Shown here: positions 9,661 to 22,800 of the stretch, piece after piece
Position numbering within the stretch: the first letter of the stretch is position 1
How the letters are laid out: each line of letters starts with the position of its first letter
Assembly (NCBI GenBank): GCA_024036415.1
Contig: JAMWET010006934.1
Span: 60,001 to 124,000, forward strand
Reading direction: 5' to 3'
DNA length: 64,000 nucleotides
Source: Prochilodus magdalenae
Lineage: Eukaryota > Chordata > Actinopteri > Characiformes > Prochilodontidae
Program-made: the position numbers and the translations under genes
The notes under the pieces: generated by a model
What the model saw: only the letters and a program-made list of their open reading frames with translations
Databases searched by the model: none
What the model was told of the DNA's origin: nothing

Positions 9661-12600
9661 GTAAGTATGATCAGCTAGTTACAAGCTTACATTGTTTTTT
9701 TTTTTAATTAACTTTTAATTAATTACATTTTTAACCACTTAAATTTGGAAAATTCAGTTTCATATTTACTATTCCAGCACTTGGCATAACCTTGTTTGTA
9801 TTCCTGTTGGATGACGTAGGAAGCAGCAGACAGTGCTCCAAGTGGTCAGCAGTTTGGGTGGCTTCACAGTGGTGGACACAGTATGTGAGAGTACCACGCA
9901 CGTGGTGTCGGGTAGCCCACGACGTACCCTCAACATTCTGCTAGGCATCGCTCGAGGCTGTTGGATCCTCTCCTTTGAATGGGTGCGTGGCACAGTTTAC
10001 TTCTCTCTTTCTCTCCGCGTTATTTCTATGGTATTTATGTGCACTATCCAAGCACATTACCATTTTCTAAACGAGGTCACATGATCACCAAGTGTCCGGT
10101 AAAAGGCTTGTGAAGCATACGTCACTGTCGGCACTTATGGGGAAAATGTACAGTCCCAGCAATAATAATAATAATAATAATAATAATGACAATAGCAACA
10201 ATAATAGTAATAATCATAATAAAGCTATAGGGTGCATGGGATGATGAGTTCATAGAGCAAACACAATGATCGAGGTGTTCCCACAGATGCACAGTTGGGT
10301 TTAAGTCTGGGGTATTAGGGGGCCAGGGTAGTACTTGGAGGTCTTGGTGATGCTCTTCCAACCAATGTTGGACATTTCTAGCCGTGTGACATGTTTGCAA
10401 ACATCGTTTATGGCATCAGAGGGGGGACTGGCTGAAAACTGCATGGGTCCAGCTACCATTCATGTCCTGCCCGTCCAAGCTTGCTCTTTCGGTACTTTGC
10501 CACGACTACTCCATTTCTACTTCCGGTCTCCACATTTCGAATGTGCTCTCGACACTGCCAGCATACATCATTTACATTGTTGATCCTCAAGTCTCAAGTG
10601 TTCTCTCTGCAATGAAAGCTATGTCATCCTTGAATCGGAGATGAGTCAGTAGCTCACCATGATGGGTGTGTGTGTGTGTATATATATAAACATGAACGCT
10701 GTGTTATGATTAATACTGGCTTTAGTAGAGAAATAACCATGTAGTTGTTTTTTTTAAGTGTGTTATAGGTCCACTATGACTCTTTTTAACCTTGTTGAAT
10801 AGTAGCAAATGAATAGTGAATAGCAAAAATTTATATACTGCATACATTCTATACTCGCACGTCTGTGGGGGATGGAATGCACATGCAACACATTTACAGT
10901 AATTTTTTATTAGCATTATTTCTCTTTAAAGGGATAATCTGGCATGTTTCATCTTTAAATGTAAGATAAATGTAAGGTAACACATATGTGACGTTGTTTG
11001 GGGTGTTCAGTGGAAATGCAGTTGTTAGGTCACATTGAAAAATGTTGATTTTCTGTTAAGCTGCTTTGAGACACCGTTGGTTATAAAAAGTGCTATACAA
11101 ATAAATACTGATTGATTGATTGATTGATTTCTCTGTAGATCTTATGGTGTCTGGAGCATAGGCAGTGGATTCCGGAGGAGCCTTATGAGCTGTCTGATCA
11201 TTTCCCTGCTGCACCGGTAGGTGGATGAAGTATTTGCTTACGCTCTGCACTGGAAGAAGCATGTAGCCCTTTCAGTCTGAAATACTGACATTACTGAACG
11301 TCAGATAAGTTAACAATTCACAAAAGTTCAATGGACACAATGGATCGTTTCAAGTTAACTGGGTTGCTTACATTTTACTTGGGTTGTGTGATGCGCTGGT
11401 GATGCTCTGGTGATGCTCTGGTGATGCTCTGGTGATGCTCTGTAGATGCTCTGTAGATGCTCTGGTGATGCTCTGTAGATGCTCTGGTGATGCTCTGTAG
11501 ATGCTCTGGTGATGCTTTGTAGATGCTCTGTAGATGCTCTGGTGATGCTCTGGTGATGCTCTGTAGATGCTCTGGTGATGCTTTGTAGATGCTCTGGTGA
11601 TGCTTTGTAGATGCTCTGTAGATGCTCTGGTGATGCTTTGTAGATGCTCTGGTGATGCTCTGGTGATGCTCTGTAGATGCTCTGGTGATGCTTTGTAGAT
11701 GCTCTGGTGATGCTTTGTAGATGCTTTGTAGATGCTCTGTAGATGCTCTGGTGATGCTCTGGTGATGCTCTGGTGATGCGCTTGTGATGCTCTGATGATG
11801 CGCTGGTGATGCTGGGACACGATTTTCCACTGTCTGCTATTGAGCAACACTGAATGATGTACTGTGGACCATCACTGGTACTGGTCCTGTGGGGGTCCTG
11901 ACTATTGAAGAACAGGGTAATAGAGTATACAGAGAAACAGATGGACTACAGTCTGTACCTGTAGAACTACAGAGTGTCCTATATGGTCAGTGTAGCTGAT
12001 GGGTATATTGCCTCACGTCAAACCTTAAGAACATTGTTTCTGTCCTTATTAAGAGATTACAAAGGTGGAAGTGCTGTAGAATGGGCTGCATGGACTCGAC
12101 TCAGCCTTTATGATTACAGTAATACCTGTGATACCAGCTTGCTGGCTCTTTAATGAGGATTTTCTCCCTCTAGAAATATTCTTCTAGTAATGAATTGAAT
12201 TTAAAATAGATTTTTTTATTTGTCTTGCACACAAAGAGCTACATTAACCATTAATCAGCAAACATCAGTAAATACAAACAACACCAAATATCTAAGAACA
12301 GTTCAATCTAACTTTATTGTCATTATATCAGGACAGGGTTGTACAGTAAAACGAAAAAACACACTCAGGCTGCTTCTCCAGTGCAGTGATGAATAAAACA
12401 ATAGATAAATACATAGTAAGTACTGTGCAAAGACAAAAACACAAAAGCCACATTACAATATCTGCATGAACAGTGGGACACGTGCAAAATGTGCAAGAGC
12501 CGTAACTGGATATCAGAATGTTAGAAGACTGGAACTGAGGTGCAAACAGCAGTTAGCATGTGCAGTAGAGTGAAACACGGCTTAGTGTTTAGTGTACGTG

Positions 12601-15600
12601 TAGGAGAGTTCAGGTTGTTGAGGTAGCCAGGTGTGCAGGTACATACTGTATGTGGTTTAACTATAGATGTATAAGTGATAGTGTTCAGTGCAGGTAGTGA
12701 CAATAGCAGCTCAGTGTTCATGTGAACAGCTAAAACAGCTTACAGTACAGATGTACAGCCTTCAAATATATAAATATATACAGGGGTTGGACAATGAAAC
12801 TGAAACACCTGGTTTTAGACCACAGTCATTTATTAGTATGGTGTAGGGCCTCCTTTTGCGGCCAATACAGCGTCAGTTGGTCTTGGGAATGACATATGCT
12901 GCGTCCTGCACAGTGGTCAGAGGGAGTTTAAGCCATTCTTCTTGCAGGATAGTGGCCAGGTCACTACGTGATGCTGGTGGAGGTTCGTCCTTCTTGGTGG
13001 TATGCTGACATTACCCTGGATACCGTGGCTCTTGATACATCACAAAGACTTGCTGTCTTGGTCACAGATGCGCCAGCAAGACGTGCACCAACAGTCTGTC
13101 CTCTTTTGAACTCTGGTATGTCCCATAATGCTGTGTGCATTGCAGTATTTTGAGCAGAACTGTGCTCTTACCTGCTAACTGAACCTTCACACTCTGCTCT
13201 TACTGGTGCAATGTGCAATTAATGAAGATTGGCCACCAGGCTGGTCCAATTTAGCCATGAGACCTCCCACACTAAAATGACAGGTGTTTCACTTTCTTTG
13301 TCCAACCCCTGTATATATGGATACTATAAATACAGCTCAGATGTTCAGTTACATAGGTCTAGTTGAGACGTCCATGACGTCCTTGTGTTCTGGCTCGTTT
13401 TGTTTTTGGAATGGAGATTCGAAACCTGGCTCCAGAAAGGACGAGAGAGAAAAGTGGGTGGGATGGATCGTCTGGTGGATGGTGTACTGCTCAGAGAGCT
13501 GCACGTCGCTTTTAACGTTAGCTCCAGTCTTTTTCCTGCACCCCTTTGTCCAGCATATCTTCGCTCTCTGAGGAAAAACATGTATCTCCATTGTGTCGAT
13601 TTTTACTTTGATGCATCATTTGAACACAGCAGCTGCTGTTTACACTGTGTGAGAATCTCATGATGAATGACCCAACAGAAATGGCCCAAACAGCTTGGGG
13701 AAAAAAAAGTCCATTGACTTCCATTAAAATTGGATGAGGTGTTTGGCCTCTCCTGTAAAGTTGCCATTTGGAGATACTTGTTTTTCTTTGGACAGCGATG
13801 GTATGCATATTCTGGACCGACAGACACTGCCATGCAGCACTGGATGGCCAAGTTCACCAGAGTTTGTATGAAAGTTAAATAAAACAAGCCCCCTAATCCT
13901 GTTTTTCTTCGAGGAGGGAATTACCCGTTTAATGAAGAGGTCTCTCAAACAGCCAGACTACAATTGAAAGAGGCTGCTTTTTTACCTGACACGGTTTGAA
14001 AAGCCCTGTACAGAAGTCTTGGTATGAGGCAGGGCTAGTAAGGGCTGAGAGGGTTTCAAAGGAGATTTGGCCGAGATGTTGACTTCCTGCTTGGAGGAAA
14101 GTAAAAGCCTAGAAAGGGGTTGCGGTAGGGTTCCTGTTTGTTTGGCCTGCGCTGCAAAGGGCTATTTGTCAGAAAGACATGTGGAGTGGCCTGCTGCATT
14201 CCTCTTGCGTTCTGTGTTTCTGTGCACTGTGAAGTCACCCGCCAGGAGCCTCGATAACAGTTACTGTAGATTTCTGGAGTTTATAGGTAACTGAACTTTA
14301 AAACTACTGTCAGCTTCACATCTGTGCTGGATTAATACTACAGGAATTATCATACATAAGCCACTTCCTGTAGAGACAACGTAGGACTGCAACAACAGCA
14401 GCTTGGCCAGGGTAATAATGTAGCGGTTACTGGAAGCAAGTAATCGATTGTTCCGATTAAGAGGAGCCCAATTACTGGATAACCCGTTGCATGTTCACAT
14501 GAAGCAGTGACACAGTATAAAGGATAAAATATGTGGGGAGATTTCCTCATATAGACTCTCATGAGGCCTGTTTCTGATGGTTTGGTCAGACACATTCACA
14601 GCAGTAGGGCTCTGGCAGTGCTCATCTTGTTCCTCCTTGCACAAAGGAGCAGATAGCGGTCCTGCTGAGGGGTTAAGGAACTTCTACAGCCTTGTCCAGC
14701 TCTCCTAGAGTAACTGCCTGTCTCCTGGAATCTCCACCGTACTCCTAAGACTGTGCTGGGAGACACAGCACACCTTGTGGCAGTGGCACATATTGATGTG
14801 CCATCCTTCAGTAGTTGGACTACCTGTGCAGCCTCTGTAGGGTCCAGGTAACGCAACCATGGTACTGGTAGTGATGCTGACCCAAGTCAACTGCAGAACT
14901 AGTGAAGAATCAGTGGGAAAAGATGAGGGGGGGGACAAAATGTCAGTGACCTCGTCCTCTTAAACCATTCCTGTTATGGGGGGTGTCTCATTGTTGCTCC
15001 TCTACTGCACCTGTTGTTCATTTCATTAATACCAAAGCAGCTGAAACTGATTAACGGCCCTCCCTACTACTAAACTGACCAGATCAATATCCCTGAAGTT
15101 GAACTGAGTTGATGCTGCACTCCCTCTTCCCTCTCCCTGTTCCCTTTATTTTTTTTGAGCAATATATATATATATATATACAGGTGTTAAACATAAAATA
15201 AAATTTTAAAGATAAAAAAATATATATAAATACTAATATTACCTATATTAAATATAGAAATATGTGAAAATTTTAAGGGTACATTTTTTAAAAAGTGAAT
15301 GTGCAACATAAAGCTGTGCAATTGAATTAAATGAAATAAAACTTAGTCAGAAAAATTCACTTCAATTTTAATGGCCCTCACTGTCAATAATAAGATAAAC
15401 TCTATTGTTTAAAACCAAGGGTGTGCAAAATAGCAACAAAGCACATTTTCCTTAATCAATAAAATACTAACTCAGTTAATTGTTGCAGCCCTCCTGCATA
15501 GTTTGCTTCAAGCATCCACAAGTAGCTGGACACAAATCCTTTTTGACCAGTGACATGCTCTGAAGATGGTGTCCTCTCCGGATGTGATCTGCCTGGCCTT

Positions 15601-18070
15601 TCAGTTTTGCCATCTGCTCTGCCCTAATTGAGGTTAGTGATTTATCATGGTGTGCAGCTATGAAGGTACCAGCCTGAACTAGCCGTACTAACCAGTTAGT
15701 GGTGTTCATTCCGGGATGCATTTAATTTAAAAAATGTTATCTGTTGTCCAGTCAAGTCATGTGTTCACACAATTTCATGTGTGAAAATGTAAACAAACAC
15801 TCAGTCAGCCACCATACAGCTTCCGAATTAGCTACAATGCTAACAATTAAACAAACGCTGCCCTAAAAACCAGATTAGAAATTCCACTGTCCCACTCATT
15901 AATGCACTTACTGCTTTCTTGTGATTATATTTGTTTACCTTAGTCCATCACACATAACTCACATTCCTCTCGCTGTGGGATAAAATGATTGTAAAATTTA
16001 AATATGGGAAATCATTACAGTTAGGGTTCATCAGGGTTCGACCTGAGGAGGTTGGGTTCAGCCCTTGAGCCTGGTTCCTCTTGAGGTTTCTTCTTTACTG
16101 AAGGGAGTTTTTCCTCACCACTGTTGCCTCTGGCTTGCTCAAGCCCCCCACCCATTACACCTATTGGGCCACCTATTACAGCATAACTGAAAAGGGAGAG
16201 CCAGAAGGTCACACAGACATGAGGGCCCTGAGAAGTCAGCGCCCCTCTGCTCCACCGTCAACAAACCTGAGTGAACACGAAGAGCAGCGGGACGGCAGCA
16301 CCAACATTCCCAGTTTACCAAACACTCTCTGTCAGTGGACCCCTAAACCTGCACCTTTTATCTATCAGAAAGAAAAGACTAATTACCAAAAGCTTGACTG
16401 AACAGGTGGGTTTTAAGCCTGGACTTAAAGATTGAGGTTGTGTGTGAGTCCCGAACACTGACAGGTAGATTATTCCAAAGCTGGGGGGCCTTGTATGAAA
16501 AGGCTCCCACCCGATGTAACTTTGTTAATTCTAGGCACTAATAGAGAGCCCGCACTTTGAGACCTAAGGTCACGTGATGGCGTATAGTACGAGATACGTT
16601 CAGTAAGGTAAGGCAGTTCAGTAAGGCTTTTGCTGGAACAACCAGGAAGCAGAGCGTTACAGTAATCCAGCCTTGAGGTAATAAAGGAGTGAACTAGTTT
16701 TTCTGCATCCTGTAGTGACAGTGCATTTTTTAATTTCGCAATATTGCATAGATGTAGGAAAGCTATTCTAGTGATATTATTAATATGCTCATCAATAATA
16801 AATTGAATTTCCAGTGTGCTGGAATACATAGCCAACACGACAGCAGAACTACCCAGGCACTTCCTTTATAGAGGTGAAGGCGTTCAGTAATACTGAAATA
16901 TGTGAAAATAACAGGCAGAAACTTTTTAATAGTAATTTCCTTTTTTATTATGTCATTTTGACATTGAATAAAATTACACCTGTAATCACACAACTGAAGT
17001 ATGTGTAATACAAACAAATAAATATCCCTAAATGCCTCGGTTTACAGTCCACCCGCCTGTCTGCTTTTTTGACACCACAAACACAATAATTTATTTATTT
17101 TCTTCTGAAATAAAACCCCATCCGTTTCATAGTTGGACAGCTATGATATCTTTCGTCCGCTGTATAACTGTTAACTCGGTGAAGATGCAAAAGTATGAGT
17201 ATGCTGCAAAGCCATGAACGATGTTCGAAGTTTAACATCCTCACAAAGGAACAAAACGTGAAAAACCAGAAATGAGATCTTTAGTGAGCATCATGAAGCC
17301 GTTTGAACCTGTTGGGGGTGGAGCTTTGGCACTGTAGCTGGATATTAGCTGATTTGGCTTTATCAGTTAACGGTGTTCACCTGGAGTAGAGCTGCTCCAT
17401 TTTACAGAGAGGTCATTCTCTTCATTGTCCTCTAAAAGGACAGTAGCATCTTAACCGTTATTAGAGCACTTGGGTTTTTTTAAATGAAGCCTTTAGCAGC
17501 CCAAACGCGTCACTGAGACTGAGATTACCACCGCAACCTATGAAGCAAGCTAAAGGGTTTAGATGCTTTACAGAGCAGTTCTGAAGCTCGAACTGTGGTT
17601 GTGTCAGCATTCTTTCCTGTACTAGATTCAGTTGGTTCTTTGGGCCGTCCCATTTGCAGAGGGTACTTTTTTTTTTTTTTAAATCATCCTCCAGTAGACT
17701 AGTAGTAGCTTAACCATTACAAGAATACTTTGAAATGTTTGCGTTAAGTGGACGAGCTTTTAGTAAGTTATTAGCAGCACAAATGCTAAATTATTTCAGC
17801 ATTTAGTTGCAAATATGCGATTCTTTTTTAATGATTTTTTATTTATTTACTTATTTATTCTATTTCCAGTTTGTTTTCCAAGACACATTTGGAACAAATT
17901 TAGTTGTTTTTTCGGGATGTAGTTTCTAGCAGCCCAAACGCTAAATGAATTTAGCAAAAAGAAAATTATATATATATATATTTTTTTATTATTATTATTA
18001 TTAATTAATTAATTTATTTATTTATTTGCTAAATTCATTTATAGCAATAATAATAATAATAATAATAATA

Positions 18071-18130
<60 letters not shown>

Positions 18131-19671
18131 TTTGCTATAAATATTTTGCATTTGGGCTGCTATTGAATTTGGTACAAATGTGTCTCTGAAAACAAACTGG
18201 AAATAGAAAAATAAAGAAAGAAAGAAAAACTCATAATAAAAAAATCACATATTTGGGCTACTTTAAATCTCTAAATGGTTTGCTACTGGTATGCCTTTAG
18301 GAAAATTTGTCCACTCATGGGTCATTCACCCCCACCTTTTTTTCCTTCAGAAAGTCCATTTTTACATCCATCGCTTCTGCCTTTCCTTTGCTTTCTACAC
18401 TAAAAGTTGGCACTACCCTTTTTTGTCCTGTGCAAGTTCTGTGAGCCCTAAAAAGACTCTAAACAAGTTAAACTCTAAAGAAATAAGTCCTTGATGAAAA
18501 TACAAATCCTGTTCTGAATGTAAAAGCTTTTTTTTATTTACGTTCCCTTGAAAAGCTGGTTTTATATATATATATTTCTTCTAATTAAAAAAAGAACAAA
18601 CTAAATTGTCTTCAGATGCAAAACCAAAGCTGTAAACAAAACAACATCTGAGTTTTGCCTCCTACGTTTGCTTGGTTACTGATGTCAAGGACATTCTGCA
18701 TCATTTTCCTCATCCTTTACTTTTGTACCATAGTTGCATCGCCACTATCAAGCATCCTCGTAGTAAGTAAGAGCGTGGTATTTACAGTATGCTCATAAAT
18801 ATATAGATACTCTAGAAGAATTGCTTTTGTCCGCTTGAAGTCGTTTGCACGAGGAATAATGGAAACCCTATTGAGCATTCAGTCCATAAGCGCATGTCCA
18901 TTGTCAAGCAGCTAAGTGGCCCGTGACACTTGGTTTATCTGGTACTCGGCCCTGTACTGAGTCCTAATAGATTCAGTTTTACACCTGTCACAAATGCTTC
19001 TATCGATTTCATACTTTTTTTAAAAATCTGCATGTTTTTCTTTCAAGTGCCTTCAACTCTAAACAAAAGGCTGTCGTTGCTGAACATCTTGATAAGCGCC
19101 AAGCGTTCGGCCCTCCAAACGCACGGTTCCGTTATTGGGCTTGAAAGCTTCTTCGCCTCAGTGGCTCTCCATTGGTCGATCAGAAGTCTTCCGGTCTCAT
19201 CATTATAGTAGTCGCTTTTAGCGAGTATCCCGAGCCTTTCCAGTAGTACCATTTAATACCGTTGAAGCGATTAGTGTTCTGGCCTTGCTGATAGTATACG
19301 CCGTTGAGATTGGAAGGGCCGCAGGCGTCGAACCACCAGCCTATAAAGATCAAACAAACAGAAGTCTATTAAAACAAGGTGTACTGTATTTACTGGACTT
19401 TAAATCTGCGGTTTGGGAAAACTGTGGAGTTTGTGCATTGGAGACTATTGAACGTTAGTTAGACATTTTCAGTTTTCTGTTATGATAACTTATTGGGATA
19501 TTGGTACAGGGAATATTTGAAAATAGGTGTATGCCAAGGTTTGAGCACTCCAGACCAGGCTGTTCTCCAAATGAAGAGCTACTTCATGTCTGATTATACT
19601 TTAATTAATAACTATAATTTATTTATTTATCTTTCTACTTCCAGTTTGTTTTCCAAGACACATTTGTACCA

Positions 19672-19741
<70 letters not shown>

Positions 19742-19744
19742 TGG

Positions 19745-19775
<31 letters not shown>

Positions 19776-19777
19776 TG

Positions 19778-19858
<81 letters not shown>

Positions 19859-22800
19859 TATTTAAAAAAATAATTTTAAAATATATATATATATATACAC
19901 ATATATAAATAATTTTTTTTATTGTACTTGGAGTTTGTTTTTGTACTTACAGTTTTGCAATCTGTAATTAATTGTTTAAACGGTTCTCCATTTGCTACTA
20001 GTATGCCTTTAGGAAAATTTGTTGGACACTGTTGAACGTTAGTAAATAAACATTTTTACTTTCCTGTTATGATTTATTGGGATATTGGTACAGGGAATAT
20101 TTGAAAATAGGTATATGCCAAGGTTTGAGCACTCCAGACCAGGCTGTTCTCCAAATGAACAGCTACTTCATGTCTGATTAACATTCGATATCAAATGGGA
20201 ATTGTGGCAAATGCCAAAGTTTGGGCACCCAGCTGAAAGGTCTAGCAAAACAAATAGCCTGTTAAGCCTTAATTGGCTTGTAAGGACTGCTTAGCCAGGT
20301 CAGGAATAAATCGTCATTAGGAGTGTCAGCTGATGACTCTCCAGGGTGAAAGAAAGTTCCTGACTCTACAAACTTTGTGCTAGCACTCAGCAACCATGGG
20401 CTCCATCAGGTACCTGGCTGAGGATCTGGAAAATAAGGCTAATGGATGTCTACAGGGAGAACAAAGAGATATGCTATGAAAAGATATCAGAAGGCTCCCA
20501 GATCACCATATACATGGTCGGTAATGCCTGTAACCATTAGGAGTCATGGGGAACTGTGGGGAACCAGGGAAACCAGGGAAACTCATACAAGACTGCTTAT
20601 TTGCAGGCCCTAGGGGCCAATTGAAACTAAGTGAACGCAAAGGACCTGTAGTAGGGGCTTGGCTGTCACAGGAGAGGGGGTTCACCAGTCGTTTGCACCA
20701 GCATTGGCTTCATGGAAGCCTTACCTGGTCACGAGTCAACATCTGAGGTGTGCAAAACATCTGTATAAGCCAGAGGCATGTTCTGAAACAGTTGCTTCGG
20801 ACGAATTAGGTCTGGCCACAAGTTCGGCCGCTATCATCTCAAAAATGCTCGGAGGATAAACAGAGCAGTAACTGATGTAAAGAGCATTTTGCCAACAGTG
20901 GACATGGGGATGGATCCATCATGCTAGGGAGTTGCAGCCCTGTCTTCTCACTCTAATATGTCATAGGCGCTTTAGACCCCGTCATCTCCAACCCGTCCCC
21001 AAGGTTTAAGGGTCCCTTCGCGCCCGTCCCAGAGACCCAGCACTCTGCGGCGTTCCTGACAGAAAGGCTGAGTTAGCAACGGGCCGTGAACGCGAGGCGG
21101 CCCGAGAATCCCAGAGCGAAAGAGCAGAGAGCCTCCACTCAGGGCTTTTGTGAGTGTGCAGTTCCCAGACTATTAATGTCAGCTTTCACAGGGGCTCAAT
21201 TCCCAAATGAGCTGATCAGTGATTAACTCCCAGCTAATTTTGCCTGAGAGTCGTGACCCAGACGCAAAAAATGCAAGGCGCCTTTCAACTCCGGTGCTGG
21301 GTTTTGCGGGGAAGTACCAAAGTTCAGCATTCGAAGAAACCAGTGTGTTAAGTGTAGGGAAGGCTAGTAAAGGCCGTATAGATGGGTAGATAGAGAGACG
21401 ACGGGGTGGGTGATGTGACGATATTTCTCGTAATCGAGATGCATGTTGAAAAAGTAGTTTTCTGAGTAAAGTGTGGATATCATCAGTACTCCGACATGGG
21501 CCAGTGGCATGTTGGTCCATGTCCATGGAGCGTAACCAGGGCCATTTAACTGGGTGTAGTCCAGTGCGGTTTGTGAAATGCGGTTCGTGTGACCCTATTG
21601 GTTAGTTTTTGTCTATTCCAAATTATCACACCTCAAAATACTAAAAGGCCTGTGATGGCTTCCAATGCTCGTACCCTGTTTGCCATATTGCCCTCCCCAA
21701 GAGGCGTATGAAGTCAGCTTGATCCTTACCTCCTGTGGTCAGTTGTGAGCACTTGCAAACACATTTGTCGTTGTCTACATCCTTTGTGCTAAAATCGTTT
21801 CCTGGCTGGGCTAGGCTACTGATTTTGCCTGCCGTTCCACTGTAGCCTTTAAGGTGTATCCTGTGTAATTGGAAATGCAGAAATACACAATGTCAGAAGG
21901 AAGTTCATAATTACTGTTACAGAAAAGTGTGTGTGGGTGGTTGGGTGGTGGAGGTGGGGGGCAGTATTCAGCACAAACAGATCCATTTCTCCATAAAGGC
22001 TTGCAGATATAATGACAGGCTATGGTGTAAAAGAAAGAGCGGAGTCCTGAGAAGCTTTGTCTACAGGGGGTCCAATCAGATTTAGCTTTGAAAGCTAGTC
22101 ACCCCCTTTACGGGGTTAGTATCGCTGGTCCTTGGAAGGATGGAAACCATCGCCTTTGTTGGAGTAAAGGAGGGAGGTGATGCATGAAATCAGCTTACAG
22201 GCTTAGAATGACCAAGACATTTTCATTGTCTCGCGCAATCTCGCGCACTCTCGCACACTCTCGCGCTCTCTCTCTTTTTTTTTTGTTTTTCAGTTCCATC
22301 TGTTATAAGCATTACAACAGAAAACAGCTAATTGTGGCCTTTCCCGTATCAACAAGTGTTGTCTTTAGCCACGCATATTGTCCCGGGGTCAGGCATGACA
22401 GAGCCGGCTTTTTCAGGGCAAGCGATAACAGCATAGAGACAGCTCTGGGCTGTTGTTGTCCTGTGCCTATATCTCATAGGCCACAAGCGTTTCCAGATGC
22501 CAAAATATTTACTCTGGAACAGTGACAAGTGTGTGCCACCTCTCATGAGACCTCATGGCAGTGTGAGGTGGAATGAGCAATGTGTTTTAGGAGCGCAGTG
22601 TGGACTGCAGTGCTGTGTAACGTAGCTGTCGACAATAGTAGATTTACAGGAGAGGTCAAACATGTGCGTCACTTTGAGCTAGGTTAGTTTAAAGCGGGTT
22701 TATTCCGAATAATTCCAATAATTCCCGTTTATTATGACGTTTTCACATCATGTAAAGGACATCAAATTTATGATTTGAGTTTCAGTGGCTTCATACTCTG

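Noticed and set aside
11368..11850. 160- and 151-codon minus-strand frames rich in [10 protein letters not shown]
   Set aside because: 11-bp minisatellite translated through all phases; two overlapping frames have the same composition.
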